Shown: positions 1 through 9,821, numbered from the stretch's first letter. The stretch: DNA of 64,000 nucleotides from Pseudoxanthomonas japonensis (GCF_010093445.1 NZ_PDWW01000007.1:62001-126000); one strand, 5' to 3'. The notes: generated by a model from the sequence alone, not told the origin. Numbers and translations are program-made.

Positions 1-732
1 CGGCAGCTGCAGGCCCATCGCTTCCAGCAGCACCTGGTTGGAATTGGCGGTGCCGTAGAACGTGCAGGTGCCGGCCGCGTGGTAACTCGCGGCCTCGGCT
101 TCCAGCAGTTCCTCGCGGGTGGCTTCGCCGGCGGCGTAGCGTTCGCGTACCGCGGCCTTTTCCTTGTTCGGAATGCCGGGCGTCATCGGGCCGGCCGGCA
201 CGAACACCGCCGGCAGGTGGCCGAACGCCAGTGCACCCATCAGCAGGCCGGGCACGATCTTGTCGCAGACGCCGAGGTACAGCGCGGCGTCGAACATGTC
301 GTGGCTCAGCGAGATCGCCGTGGCCTGCGCGATGACGTCGCGCGAGAACAGCGACAACTCCATGCCCGGGCGGCCCTGCGTCACGCCGTCGCACATCGCC
401 GGCACGCCGCCGGCGACCTGCGCGGTGGCGCCGAGATCGCGCGCGACCTGGCGGATGATCTCCGGGTAATGCTCGAACGGCTGGTGCGCCGACAGCATGT
501 CGTTGTACGCGTTGATGATGCCGAGATTGGGCGTGACGTCGGCGCGCAGCCGGCCCTTGTCGGTCGGACCGCACGCGGCGAAGGCGTGAGCGAGATTGCC
601 GCAGCTCAGGCGCGAGCGCTGCGGACCGTCGCGGTGGACGGCGTCGACGCCATCGAGGTAGGCGCGGCGCAACGGGGCGCTGCGCTGGCGGATGCGTTCG
701 GTGACTTCCTGGATGCGGGGGTGCAGGCTCAT
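1..732 (-). CDS. edd: 6-phosphogluconate dehydratase, N-terminal part (runs off the window)
   Basis: Entner-Doudoroff enzyme that dehydrates 6-phosphogluconate to 2-keto-3-deoxy-6-phosphogluconate in the cytoplasm; member of the IlvD/Edd [4Fe-4S] dehydratase family. The 244 visible codons start at ATG 732 ([14 protein letters not shown]) and include the family signatures [37 protein letters not shown] and [12 protein letters not shown]; the cysteines in the last three are the expected cluster ligands. The reading frame is open to base 1, so the C-terminal part lies outside. glk lies upstream on the same strand with a 233-bp gap, fitting a glucose-catabolism cluster. The choice of Edd over IlvD rests on the Edd-type N-terminus and the glk neighbour. 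Confidence 0.93.
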   Translation of the reverse strand, partial: MSLHPRIQEVTERIRQRSAPLRRAYLDGVDAVHRDGPQRSRLSCGNLAHAFAACGPTDKGRLRADVTPNLGIINAYNDMLSAHQPFEHYPEIIRQVARDLGATAQVAGGVPAMCDGVTQGRPGMELSLFSRDVIAQATAISLSHDMFDAALYLGVCDKIVPGLLMGALAFGHLPAVFVPAGPMTPGIPNKEKAAVRERYAAGEATREELLEAEAASYHAAGTCTFYGTANSNQVLLEAMGLQLP

Positions 733-965
733 GGGCGTAGGGCTAGGCTGCAGACGCTGTCATTCTGCATGGCGTGGCGATGGGAGCCGTGATGCGCGGT
801 CTTCCTGCAACTCCAGCGCGTGGAGGGGAAGGGCGGTGAACGACGGCGACGGCATGATGCTTTCTACTGCTTTTGCGGCAGGCGCGAAAGCGACCAAAGC
901 CAGACCAGTCAACGGCTTGCGACGCTTCGTGTGTTGCGTTGCAGCGCGTATCTGCGCAAAAAACA

Positions 966-1973
966 CTAGGCGTGCGCGGCGCTTTTCGGTCCGAACCGTT
1001 CGACCGCGTACGCCGCCGCACCGAGCAGGCCGGGACGCGGATGCATGTTCGCCAACGTCGGCACGCGTCCCATCGCGGGCGAAAAGCGGCCCTTGTGTTC
1101 GAAGCGCTGTCGGAAGCCCGAATGCTGCAGCGAGGTCAGCAGTTTCGGCACCAGTCCGCCGGTGAGGAACACGCCATCCCAGGCGCCGGTGGTGAGCACC
1201 AGGTCGCCGGCGATCGCGCCGAACACCGCGCAGAACACGTCCAGCGTGCGCACGCAGCGCGGATCGCCGGCGGCGGCGCGCGCGGTGACGTCCTTCGGTT
1301 CGATCGGGCCGCCCGGATCCTCGCCGGCGATCTCGCTGAGCGCGCGGTACAGGTTCACCAGGCCGGGGCCGCAGATCAGGCGCTCGTTGGAGACGCGGCC
1401 GAACTGCGACGACAGGATGTCGAGGATGCGGATTTCTTCCGGCGTACCGGGCGGAAAGCTCACGTGGCCGCCTTCGGTTTCCAGCGGATACGCACGGCCG
1501 TCGCGGATGATCAGCGCGGCCACGCCCAGGCCCGTGCCCGGGCCGATGACGGCGTACGTACGCGATTCGCTGAGCGGCGCGGGGCGCCACTGCGCACCGC
1601 CGATCGCCACGACATCCTTCGGCGTCAGCAGCGACACCGCCATCGCCTGCGCGGCGAAGTCGTTGACCAGCTTCAGGCCCTGGAATCCCAGCGCCTGCCG
1701 CGTGCGGTTCACCGAAATGACCCACGGGTGGTTGGTGATGCGCGCTTCGTCGCCATCGACGCGGCCGGCGACGGCGAACACGCCGTTCTGCGCCGTCGCG
1801 CCGGTTTCATCCAGGTAGTGCTGTGCGGCGTCCGCGAGCGACGGGAAATCGGCGACCACGAACTCGCGCACGCTGTCGTCCAGCAGCGGCACGGCGGCGG
1901 ACGTATCGGCCAGCGCGAAGCGCGCATTGGTGCCGCCGATGTCGGCGAGAAGGACGCGATCGGCGTTGCTCAT
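966..1973 (-). CDS. glk: Glucokinase
   Basis: Phosphorylates glucose with ATP to glucose-6-phosphate, feeding the Entner-Doudoroff pathway. The protein is 335 aa, the normal length for the proteobacterial Glk family. The N-terminal phosphate-binding motif LLADIGGTNARFAL sits at about residues 8-21. VIGPGTGLGVAAL is in the middle and ETEGGHVSFPP is the conserved glucose/Zn-region motif of this family. The ATG at 1973 places the glycine-rich motif at the correct distance from the N-terminus; the frame stays open upstream, but those codons look non-coding. edd follows downstream on the same strand. The upstream region is shared divergently with the ABC ATPase gene and holds a LacI-type dyad. Confidence 0.93.
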   Translation of the reverse strand: MSNADRVLLADIGGTNARFALADTSAAVPLLDDSVREFVVADFPSLADAAQHYLDETGATAQNGVFAVAGRVDGDEARITNHPWVISVNRTRQALGFQGLKLVNDFAAQAMAVSLLTPKDVVAIGGAQWRPAPLSESRTYAVIGPGTGLGVAALIIRDGRAYPLETEGGHVSFPPGTPEEIRILDILSSQFGRVSNERLICGPGLVNLYRALSEIAGEDPGGPIEPKDVTARAAAGDPRCVRTLDVFCAVFGAIAGDLVLTTGAWDGVFLTGGLVPKLLTSLQHSGFRQRFEHKGRFSPAMGRVPTLANMHPRPGLLGAAAYAVERFGPKSAAHA

Positions 1974-2421
1974 GCGGCGGACATCCTGTCCGGTGCGGGC
2001 CTGTTCGATGCGGGGTGGCTTCCAAAACGTGTCCGCTGCATTCGCCTGGTCGATCCTGTGCTGCAGTGAGAGGGCCACATCGCGTGGGCGGCGCATGATA
2101 GCGCGCACCTGCGCCGACGGCGTGCAAGCCCGCACGCGCGTGCGCCATCCGTATACGTATGCGTCATTCCGGAATAGGTGGCCGCGAGCGCGGTGGAGTG
2201 GACGGTCGTACGGCAGGGCATGGAGGGCATGGCGGGTGCGGGCGTTCCGTGCGGTATCGGTGCACGGTCCGCTTGCGTCGTGAAAACGGTTACATGGCAG
2301 AATAGCGCAGCAGCCCGGGCCACGGAACGGGACGCGGCATGCTCGTCCGCACGGGCATGCCTGCACCCGGGAGGGCCGGGCCGCAGTGAACACACACGGG
2401 CCTGGCCCGACCGGAGCAATG
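1974..2421. promoter_or_regulatory. Divergent intergenic region between glk and the ABC ATPase gene
   Basis: A 448-bp gap between divergently transcribed genes and so the likely site of both promoters. Apart from the LacI-type dyad at 2281-2294 I see short palindromic stretches around 2150-2175 (gtatacgtat) but no clear sigma-70 boxes. No convincing small gene: open frames here are GC-driven shadows. Confidence 0.5.
2281..2294. promoter_or_regulatory. Putative LacI-family operator (TGAAAACGGTTACA)
   Basis: This 14-mer fits the LacI-family half-site pattern TGNAANCG / CGNTTNCA, with a central CG and five of seven positions symmetric. It lies between glk and a sugar-type ABC ATPase gene, about 130 bp before the latter's start codon, where a sugar-responsive repressor would be expected. 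Pattern match only; no cognate regulator is in the window. Confidence 0.4.
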
Positions 2422-3504
2422 ATGGCCAGCGTCAAACTCGACCGCGTGCGCAAGGTGTACGACAACGGCCAGGTGGCCGTGCACGGGGCCAGTTTCGAGA
2501 TCGCCGATGGCGAACTCATGGTGCTGGTTGGTCCGTCGGGCTGCGGCAAGTCGACGCTGCTGCGGATGATCGCGGGGCTGGAAGAGATCAGCGACGGCAA
2601 CCTGCTGATCGGCGAGCGTCGGGTCAACGACGTGGCGCCGAAGGATCGCGACATCGCGATGGTGTTCCAGAGCTATGCGCTGTATCCGCACATGACGGTC
2701 GCGGAGAACCTTGCGTTCGGCCTGAAGCTGCGCGGCGTGGCGCGACCAGAGATCGACCAGCGCGTCAACGCGGCCGCGGAAACGCTGGGCATGACCCACA
2801 TGCTGGGCAAGCTGCCGCGCGAGATGTCCGGTGGACAACGCCAGCGCGTCGCGCTCGGCCGCGCCTTGGTTCGCGAACCGTCGGTGTTCCTGCTCGACGA
2901 ACCGCTGTCGAACCTCGACGCCAAGCTGCGCCATTCCGTGCGCACCGAGATCGGCCGCCTGCATCGCCAGCTTGGCGCCACCATGATCTACGTGACCCAT
3001 GACCAGGTCGAAGCGATGACGCTGGGCCAGCGCATCGTGGTGCTGAAGGATGGCGAGATCCAGCAGATCGACACGCCGATGGCGTTGTACGAGAAACCGG
3101 CCAACCTGTTCGTCGCCGGCTTTCTCGGCAGTCCCGCGATGAACGTCCTCTACGGCACGCTGCGCCAGGAGGAAGGTATGCACCTGGCGCTGGATGGCGG
3201 TGGCCAGATTCCGCTGGGCCAGGCCGCTGTCGCCGATGGCTGGCTGGGGCGGCGCATCGCGCTGGGTATCCGGCCGGAGCACCTGCAGCCGGCGGGCATC
3301 GGCAAGGCCGCGTTCGAAGCGCACGTCGACCTGGTCGAGCCGGTGGGCAACGAAGTCTTCGTCAACCTGCGCTTCGTCGGCCAGCCGCTGGTGGCGCGCA
3401 TGCCGCCGCAGGTACTGCCGGAACCGGGGCAGGGGTTGCGCGTCACCGTCGAGAATGCGGTGCTGCATTGCTTCGACCCGGACAGCGGCCTGCGCCTGGG
3501 CTGA
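2422..3504 (+). CDS. ugpC: Sugar-type ABC transporter ATP-binding protein (UgpC/MalK/MsmK class)
   Basis: Cytoplasmic ATPase that energises carbohydrate or polyol importers. The 360-aa protein has Walker A GPSGCGKST (about residues 36-44), Q-loop VFQSYALYPHM, signature MSGGQRQRVALGRALVR, Walker B VFLLDEPLSNLD and H-loop YVTHDQ. A C-terminal regulatory TOBE/MalK-type domain starts near residue 235 (RPEHLQ). Two adjacent ATGs exist at 2419 and 2422; GGAG at 2413-2416 gives a usable spacing only to 2422, and the ABC domain begins right after it. No permease or binding-protein gene is adjacent, so the substrate is unknown; the symbol reflects family resemblance. It ends at a strong terminator shared with tyrB. 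Confidence 0.85.
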   Translation: MASVKLDRVRKVYDNGQVAVHGASFEIADGELMVLVGPSGCGKSTLLRMIAGLEEISDGNLLIGERRVNDVAPKDRDIAMVFQSYALYPHMTVAENLAFGLKLRGVARPEIDQRVNAAAETLGMTHMLGKLPREMSGGQRQRVALGRALVREPSVFLLDEPLSNLDAKLRHSVRTEIGRLHRQLGATMIYVTHDQVEAMTLGQRIVVLKDGEIQQIDTPMALYEKPANLFVAGFLGSPAMNVLYGTLRQEEGMHLALDGGGQIPLGQAAVADGWLGRRIALGIRPEHLQPAGIGKAAFEAHVDLVEPVGNEVFVNLRFVGQPLVARMPPQVLPEPGQGLRVTVENAVLHCFDPDSGLRLG

Positions 3505-3526
3505 GGCTGCCCAACGCAGCGAAGAA

Positions 3527-3552
3527 AAAAGGGAGGCCATGGCCTCCCTTTT
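3527..3552. terminator. Bidirectional rho-independent terminator
   Basis: A perfect 18-bp palindrome (gggaggccatggcctccc, 3531-3548) is flanked by an A-run on the left and TTTT on the right. It lies between convergent ugpC and tyrB and can terminate both transcripts. Confidence 0.85.
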
Positions 3553-3573
3553 CGTACCTCCTGGCGACGCGGA

Positions 3574-4776
3574 TCAGCCGCGGCTGACCGTGCGTACCGC
3601 GTCGGCCACGTACGCCAGGTTCTGCTGGTTCAGCGCGGCCACGCAGATGCGGCCGGTCCCGACCGCGTAGATGCCGAACTCATCACGCAGCCGGTCCACC
3701 TGCGCCTTGCTCAGGCCGGAGTACGAGAACATGCCGGCCTGCTGCTGGATGAAGCCGAATTCCGGTGCGCCGAGGGCGGCCAGCTTGTCCACCAGCCCGG
3801 CACGCAGGGCGTGGATGCGTTCGCGCATGCCGCCCAGTTCGCTTTCCCACAGGGTGCGCAATTCGCTGCTGCCCAGCACACCAGCCACCAGGGCGGCACC
3901 GTGCGTCGACGGGCTGGAGTAGATGGTGCGGATGATGCGCTTGACCTGCGACTGCACGGCCTTGGTGGCTGCTGCGTCGGGACCGACCACCGAGAGTGCG
4001 CCGATGCGCTCGCCATAAAGCGAGAATGACTTGGAGTACGAGTTGGCGACGATGAAGCTGTCGATGCCGGCCCCGGCGACGATGCGCACGGCGGCGCCGT
4101 CCTCCGCGATGCCCTTGTCGAACCCCTGGTAGGCCATGTCGATGAAGGGGAACAGCCCGCGGTCCTTCATCAGCGCCGCGACCTGCGTCCATTGCTCGAC
4201 CGTCAGGTCGGCGCCGGTGGGGTTGTGGCAGCAGGCGTGCAGCAGCACGACGGTGCCCGGCTTCAGCTGGCCCAGGTCGGCCAGCATGCCGGCGAAGTCC
4301 AGGCCATGCGTGGCGGCATCGAAATAGGTGTAGTCGACGATGTCGAAACCGGCCGCGCCGAACACCGCGCGGTGGTTTTCCCAGCTCGGATTGCTGATCG
4401 CGATGGTGGCGTGAGGCAGCAGCTTCTTGAGCAGGTCTGCGCCGACGCGCAGCGCACCGCTGCCGCCGACGGTCTGGGTGGTGGCCACGCGGCCGGCGGC
4501 GACCAGTTCGGAGTCCTTGCCGAACACCAGCTCGCGGGTGGCCGCGTCATAGGCGGCCAGGCCGTCGATCGGCAGGTAACCGCGCGGTTTGCCGGCGGCG
4601 GCCAGCGCCTGTTCCACCTGGCGGACGCAGTCGAGCAGGGGAATGCGGCCCTGCTCGTCGTAATAGATGCCGACGCCCAGGTTGACCTTCTGGGTGCGGG
4701 GGTCAGCGTTGTAAGCCTCGGTCAGCCCCAGGATGGGGTCGCCGGGCACCAGTTCGACGGATGCAAAAAGAGACAC
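3574..4776 (-). CDS. tyrB: Aromatic-amino-acid / aspartate aminotransferase
   Basis: PLP-dependent class I transaminase that interconverts aromatic amino acids (or aspartate) and their 2-oxo acids with 2-oxoglutarate. The N-terminus has ELVPGDPILGLTEAYNADPR and VNLGVGIYYDE, then LHACCHNPTGADLT (substrate/PLP contact region) and the PLP-lysine motif SYSKSFSLYGERIGAL; the arginine in TGRICVAALN is the usual carboxylate anchor. 400 aa is the family length. I chose the GTG at 4776 because it aligns with the usual first residue (xSLFASVE); the 48 codons upstream resemble nothing and include low-complexity sequence. TyrB versus AspC cannot be separated with certainty from sequence. Confidence 0.88.
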   Translation of the reverse strand: MSLFASVELVPGDPILGLTEAYNADPRTQKVNLGVGIYYDEQGRIPLLDCVRQVEQALAAAGKPRGYLPIDGLAAYDAATRELVFGKDSELVAAGRVATTQTVGGSGALRVGADLLKKLLPHATIAISNPSWENHRAVFGAAGFDIVDYTYFDAATHGLDFAGMLADLGQLKPGTVVLLHACCHNPTGADLTVEQWTQVAALMKDRGLFPFIDMAYQGFDKGIAEDGAAVRIVAGAGIDSFIVANSYSKSFSLYGERIGALSVVGPDAAATKAVQSQVKRIIRTIYSSPSTHGAALVAGVLGSSELRTLWESELGGMRERIHALRAGLVDKLAALGAPEFGFIQQQAGMFSYSGLSKAQVDRLRDEFGIYAVGTGRICVAALNQQNLAYVADAVRTVSRG

Positions 4777-5050
4777 GGAGTGGGGACCGTTGTTAGGTGA
4801 GGGAGGGGGGGAAGCCGCCCGCGATGCTAACAGGCGCGCGCCCGCGCCGTACGCCGCCAGCCCGTCTGCGTACGGCGCCGCCGGGCCCGGGCATACGGTG
4901 CCACGGGCGGCTATACTCATCCGTTGGCGTGCCAGATGGCAGGCCTGATTGCCCTTAAATCAACACGTTGGCAGTCGAAGCTGATCCCATTTCACACTAG
5001 CGGCAGCGCGTCGGACCGGTCCGGTCGCGGTGCCCGGAAGACACCGTCGC

Positions 5051-8000
5051 ATGCGCCTTTCCACCATCAAGCTGTCCGGCTTCAAGTCGTTCGTCGATCC
5101 CACCGTGCTGCACCTGCCGACCAACATGACCGGCGTGGTCGGCCCGAACGGCTGCGGCAAGTCGAACATCATCGACGCCGTGCGCTGGGTGATGGGCGAG
5201 AGTTCGGCCAGCCGCCTGCGCGGCGATTCGCTGACCGACGTGATCTTCTCCGGCTCCGCCGCGCGCAAGCCGGTGTCGCAGGCCTCGGTCGAGCTGATCT
5301 TCGACAACAGCGACCACACCATCAGCGGCGAGTTCGCCGCCTTCAACGAAATCTCGGTCCGGCGCCTGGTCAGCCGCGACGGCCAGAGCAACTACTACCT
5401 CAACGGCACCAAGTGCCGCCGCCGCGACATCACCGACCTGTTCCTCGGCACCGGCCTGGGTCCGCGTAGCTACTCGATCATCGAGCAGGGCATGATCAGC
5501 CAGATCATCGAGGCGCGCCCGGAAGACCTGCGCGTGTACCTGGAGGAGGCCGCCGGCATCTCCAAGTACAAGGAGCGCCGCAAGGAAACCGAAACCCGCA
5601 TCCGCCACACCCGCGAGAACCTCGACCGCCTCAACGACCTGCGCGAGGAGATCGGCAAGCAGCTCGAGCATCTCAAGCGCCAGGCCAAGCAGGCCGAGCA
5701 GTACAAGGCGCTGCAGGAAGAGCGCCGGGTCAAGGACGCCGAGTGGAAGGCGCTGGAGTACCGCGGGCTGGACGGCAAGCTGCAGGGGCTGCGCGAGGCG
5801 TTGTCGCAGGAAGAGACGAAGCTGCAGCAGCTGATCGCCGAGCAGCGCGAGGCCGAGCGCCTGCTGGAAACCGACCGCGTACGCCGCGAGGAAGCCGCCG
5901 ACGGCCTCAACAAGGCGCAGGGCGAGGTCTACCAGGTCGGCAGTACGCTGGCCCGCATCGAACAGCAGATCCAGCATCAGCGCGAACTCGCCGATCGCCT
6001 GAAAAAGGCGCGCGACGAGGCGCACAACGCACTGCAGGAACTCGGCCAGCACATCAGCGGCGACGAGACCCGTCTCAACGTGCTGCGCGAATCGGTGGCC
6101 GACGCCGAACCGCAGCTCGAACAGCTGCGCGAGGAGGACGTGTTCCGCCAGGACGCGCTGCGCGAGGCGGAGGCTGCGCTGGCCGACTGGCAGCAGCGCT
6201 GGGAGGCCCACAGCCGCGACTCCGCCGAGGCCTCGCGCGCCGGCGATGTCGAGCGCACGCGCGTGGACTACCTCGACCGCCAATCGCTGGAAGCCGAGCG
6301 CCGGCGCGAAGCGCTGGCCAATGAGCGCACGGGGCTGGACCTGGACGCGCTGGCGTCCGCGTTCGAGCAGCTGCAGCTGCAGCACGACACCCAGAAGGAA
6401 TCGCTGGAGACGCTGACCGAGCAGGTCGAGGCGCGCAAGCAGGGCGCCGCCGACGTGCAGGAACAGCAGCGCGCCACGCAGACCGAATTGTCCGACGTGC
6501 GCAAGCGTGCGCAGGAAGCCCGTGGTCGCCTGTCGTCGCTGGAAACCCTGCAGCACGCCGCGCTGGGCCAGGAGCAGGGCGCCGCGATGAGCTGGCTGAA
6601 GGCGCGCGGCCTGGACAACGCCTCGCGCGTCGGCGAGAAGCTGACCGTCGAGCCGGGCTGGGAAAATGCCGTCGAAGGCGCGCTCGGCCAGCTGATCGAA
6701 GGCGTGCTGGTCGATGCACCCGAAGCGCTGGTCGATGCGCTGGGCGAACTCGGCGACGGACGCATCGCCCTGGTGTCGGACGACCGCAGTGAGGTGGCGT
6801 TCGCGCCGACCTCGCTCGCGGCGAAGGTGCAGGGCCCGGCGGCGATCCGCCGCCTGCTGGCCCGCTTGCACACGGCCGAGGATCTGAATGAAGCCCGGCG
6901 CCTGCAGTCGCAGCTCGGCGAGGGCGATTTCGTCATCACCCGCAACGGCGAGCGCCTCGGCGCCGGCTGGGTGCGCGTGCTGCGCTCCGGCGCGGCGAAG
7001 CAGGGCGCACTGCTGCGCGAACGCGAGATCCAGTCGCTGCGTGGCGAGATCGAAACGTTGCAGGCGCGCGAAGCCGAACTGGAAGAACGCCTGGCCAGCC
7101 TGCGCGACCAGCTGCTCGCTGCCGAGCAGCAGCGCGAAGACGCCCAGCGCACGCTGTACATGGCGCACCGCGGCGTCTCCGAACTCGCCGGCCAACTGCA
7201 GAGCCAGCAGGGCAAGGTGGAGGCCACCCGGACCCGCCTGGAACGCATCGACGGTGAGATTGCGCAGCTGGTCGAAACGCTGGACGCCAGCCGTGAGCAG
7301 GCCCGCGAAGCCCGCACGAAGCTGGAAGACGCGGTCACCCGCATGGGCGACCTCGAATCCGCCCGCCAGGCGCTGGAAGTCGAGCGCCGCCAGCGGGTCG
7401 ACGCCCGCGATCAGGCCCGCGAAGCCGCCCGCACCTCGCGCGATACCGCGCATGCGCTGGCACTGACGCTGGAATCGCAGCGCACGCAGATCGTCTCGCT
7501 GAGCCAGGCGCTGGACCGCATGGGCGGCCAGCGCGGCCACCTGGATTCACGCCTGGAAGAACTCACCCTGCAGCTGAGCGAAGGCGATTCGCCGGTGCAG
7601 GAACTGGAAGCGCAGCGCCAGGCCGCGCTGGAGCACCGCGTCACCGCCGACCGCCAGCTGGCGGAGGCGCGCTCGTTGCTGGAAGGCATCGACAACGAGT
7701 TGCGCAAGTACGAACAGACCCGCCAGCAGCGCGACGAGCAGGCCGTGGCCCAGCGCGAGCGCATCTCGCAACGCAAGCTCGACCAGCAGGCGCTCGCGTT
7801 GAAGGCCGAGCAGCTGTCCGAGGCCGTCGTCGCCGGCGGCTTCGTGCTGGACGACGTCATCAACACGCTGCCCGAGGTCGCCGACATCCGCGAGTGGGAG
7901 CAGGCCGTCACCCAGATCGACGGCCGCATGCGCCGGCTGGAGCCGGTCAACCTGGCCGCCATCCACGAGTACGGTGAAGCCAGCCAGCGCTCGGAATACC

Positions 8001-8554
8001 TGGATGCGCAGCACGTCGACCTCACCACCGCGCTGGAAACGCTGGAAGAAGCCATCCGCAAGATCGACCGCGAGACCCGCGGCCGCTTCAAGGACACCTT
8101 CGACCGCGTCAACGCCGGCGTGCAGCAGCTGTATCCGCGCCTGTTCGGCGGCGGCCACGCCTACCTGGAACTGACCGGCGAAGACCTGCTCGATACCGGC
8201 GTGGCCATCATGGCGCGCCCGCCGGGCAAGCGCGTGTCCAACATCTCGCTGCTGTCCGGCGGCGAGAAGGCGATGACCGCGGTGGCGCTGGTGTTCGCCA
8301 TCTTCCAGCTCAACCCCGCGCCGTTCTGCCTGCTGGACGAAGTCGACGCGCCGCTTGACGAGGCCAACGTCGGCCGCTTCACCAACATGGTGAAGGAGAT
8401 GAGCGAGAAGGTGCAGTTCCTGTTCGTGTCGCACAACAAGGCCACGATGGAAGCCGCACACCAGCTCAGTGGCGTTACCATGCGGGAACCCGGTGTCAGC
8501 CGGCTGGTGTCGGTGGACCTGGAAGAGGCCGCCCGCCTGGCCGGCGCCGCCTGA
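5051..8554 (+). CDS. smc: Chromosome partition protein SMC
   Basis: Structural-maintenance-of-chromosomes ATPase that condenses and segregates the nucleoid with ScpA/ScpB. 1167 aa with the full architecture: N-terminal head with Walker A VVGPNGCGKSNI (about residues 30-41), a long coiled coil rich in E/Q/R, a hinge at about 500-650 (LIEGVLVDAPEAL), a second coiled coil, and a C-terminal head with signature LLSGGEKAMTAVAL and Walker B FCLLDEVDAPLDEAN. The ATG at 5051 begins the canonical MRLSTIKLSGFKSF; seven in-frame codons upstream are not needed. zipA follows after 36 bp, the order usual in this family. The 274-bp gap upstream separates it from divergent tyrB. Confidence 0.97.
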   Translation: MRLSTIKLSGFKSFVDPTVLHLPTNMTGVVGPNGCGKSNIIDAVRWVMGESSASRLRGDSLTDVIFSGSAARKPVSQASVELIFDNSDHTISGEFAAFNEISVRRLVSRDGQSNYYLNGTKCRRRDITDLFLGTGLGPRSYSIIEQGMISQIIEARPEDLRVYLEEAAGISKYKERRKETETRIRHTRENLDRLNDLREEIGKQLEHLKRQAKQAEQYKALQEERRVKDAEWKALEYRGLDGKLQGLREALSQEETKLQQLIAEQREAERLLETDRVRREEAADGLNKAQGEVYQVGSTLARIEQQIQHQRELADRLKKARDEAHNALQELGQHISGDETRLNVLRESVADAEPQLEQLREEDVFRQDALREAEAALADWQQRWEAHSRDSAEASRAGDVERTRVDYLDRQSLEAERRREALANERTGLDLDALASAFEQLQLQHDTQKESLETLTEQVEARKQGAADVQEQQRATQTELSDVRKRAQEARGRLSSLETLQHAALGQEQGAAMSWLKARGLDNASRVGEKLTVEPGWENAVEGALGQLIEGVLVDAPEALVDALGELGDGRIALVSDDRSEVAFAPTSLAAKVQGPAAIRRLLARLHTAEDLNEARRLQSQLGEGDFVITRNGERLGAGWVRVLRSGAAKQGALLREREIQSLRGEIETLQAREAELEERLASLRDQLLAAEQQREDAQRTLYMAHRGVSELAGQLQSQQGKVEATRTRLERIDGEIAQLVETLDASREQAREARTKLEDAVTRMGDLESARQALEVERRQRVDARDQAREAARTSRDTAHALALTLESQRTQIVSLSQALDRMGGQRGHLDSRLEELTLQLSEGDSPVQELEAQRQAALEHRVTADRQLAEARSLLEGIDNELRKYEQTRQQRDEQAVAQRERISQRKLDQQALALKAEQLSEAVVAGGFVLDDVINTLPEVADIREWEQAVTQIDGRMRRLEPVNLAAIHEYGEASQRSEYLDAQHVDLTTALETLEEAIRKIDRETRGRFKDTFDRVNAGVQQLYPRLFGGGHAYLELTGEDLLDTGVAIMARPPGKRVSNISLLSGGEKAMTAVALVFAIFQLNPAPFCLLDEVDAPLDEANVGRFTNMVKEMSEKVQFLFVSHNKATMEAAHQLSGVTMREPGVSRLVSVDLEEAARLAGAA

Positions 8555-8590
8555 CACCCCCTTACATTCCACCTTGCCGGAGAATTCCCT

Positions 8591-9325
8591 GTGTCCGACA
8601 TGGCCATCCTGCGAATCGGAATCCTCGTCGCCGGCGTCCTGCTGCTGGCGGCGATCTTCCTGTTCGGCCGTCCCAAGAAGCCCAGCCAGGGCCGCCGCAT
8701 CGAGACCACCGAGCGCGACAACGCGCGCGTCGAACCCAGCCTGTCGGGCGACGACGCCAGCGAGCAGGTGCAGGACTACAACGACGAGCGCGTCAGCCAG
8801 CCCGAACTGGGCCTGGCGGGCGGCACGCCGGTCGCGGGCGTGGAGAGCGACCTGGGCAAGCGGCCCAACCAGGACTTCGACAAGATCGTCTCGCTGTATG
8901 TCGCGGCCAAGGCGGGACAGATGCTGCGCGGCGAAGACATCGTCGTCGCGGCCGAGAAGACTGGCCTGACCTTCGGCCACATGAATGTCTTCCACCGGCT
9001 GGTGGAAGGGCATCCGGAACGCGGCCCGGTCTTCAGCATGGCCAACATCATGCAGCCGGGCAGTTTCGACATGGCCAACATCCGCACGCTGGAAACCCCG
9101 GCCATCGCGTTCTTCCTGACGCTGCCGGCGCCGATGACGGCGCTGGAAGCGTGGGAGAAGCTGGTACCCAACGTCGAGCGCATGGCCGAACTGCTGGGCG
9201 GCGTGGTCCTCGACGACAGCCGCAACACCCTCGGCCGCCAGCGCATCCAGCACATCCGCGAGGAATTGCGCGCGTACGACCGGCAGCATGAGGCGCCGCC
9301 GTTGACGAAGGCGCCGCGGTGGTGA
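8591..9325 (+). CDS. zipA: Cell division protein ZipA
   Basis: Inner-membrane protein that tethers FtsZ and stabilises the Z-ring. The 244-aa protein has one N-terminal transmembrane helix (AILRIGILVAGVLLLAAIFL, about residues 5-24), a short charged linker, then the ZipA FtsZ-binding domain from about residue 100 (FDKIVSLYVAAKAG, FGHMNVFHR, VFSMANIMQPGSFD). The start is GTG at 8591 with GGAG 8 nt upstream. It is shorter than E. coli ZipA because the P/Q-rich linker is reduced, as in other xanthomonads. ligA, normally the next gene, is displaced by about 3.9 kb of accessory genes. Confidence 0.93.
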   Translation: MSDMAILRIGILVAGVLLLAAIFLFGRPKKPSQGRRIETTERDNARVEPSLSGDDASEQVQDYNDERVSQPELGLAGGTPVAGVESDLGKRPNQDFDKIVSLYVAAKAGQMLRGEDIVVAAEKTGLTFGHMNVFHRLVEGHPERGPVFSMANIMQPGSFDMANIRTLETPAIAFFLTLPAPMTALEAWEKLVPNVERMAELLGGVVLDDSRNTLGRQRIQHIREELRAYDRQHEAPPLTKAPRW

Positions 9326-9365
9326 TTGATCCAAGGCCGTTGCGCTAAGGCGAGCGTCGAGCGCG

Positions 9366-9800
9366 ATGCAACTGGTCGACATCATCGATGAGGCTTGGGG
9401 ATGGAGCGGTCTCAAACCGGATTCCATCGTCGGTGACAATCCGTTCGGCAACCTGATCGTCAAGGACAAAGAGGGGCGCTACCGGCGTCTCTGTCCGGAA
9501 GACCTGTACTGCAGGATGATCGCGGGCTCCAGAGCGGAGCTCGACATGCTTTCTCGCGATCGGGATTTTCTGCACGACTGGAACATGTCGGAACTGGTGC
9601 GGCAAGCGCGCGAGAAGCTGGGGCCGCTCCGTCCGGGATTCAAATACTGTCTGAAGATTCCTGGTGCGCTGGGTGGCGAGTACGGCGGAGAAAATCTCGC
9701 CACGATGACGCTCGAAGGGCTTGTTTCAGCATCCGGCTCCATTGCCCGACAGATCGATCAACTGCCCAATGGCGCAAGCATCAGCTTGGTGGTGACGTAG
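9366..9800 (+). CDS. DUF1851 / Tdi1-type immunity-like protein
   Basis: 144-aa soluble protein with no signal or membrane segment. The C-terminal half carries the DUF1851 signature: FKYCLKIPGALGGEYGGEN followed by LEGLVSASGSIARQIDQLPN and a terminal hydrophobic strand. Families of this kind include immunity proteins of type VI effectors (Tdi1), but an immunity role is inference from family only; no toxin gene is adjacent. Base composition is visibly less GC-rich than in zipA. First gene of the accessory islet between zipA and ligA. Confidence 0.65.
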   Translation: MQLVDIIDEAWGWSGLKPDSIVGDNPFGNLIVKDKEGRYRRLCPEDLYCRMIAGSRAELDMLSRDRDFLHDWNMSELVRQAREKLGPLRPGFKYCLKIPGALGGEYGGENLATMTLEGLVSASGSIARQIDQLPNGASISLVVT

Positions 9801-9821
9801 CGTATCGGTTGGCTCGACCGA

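Noticed and set aside
4997-7540. Very long open frame (847 codons) antisense to smc
   Set aside because: It is a composition effect: smc is strongly GC3-biased coiled-coil sequence, and the antisense frame encodes only leucine/alanine/arginine runs without a family signature or ribosome site.
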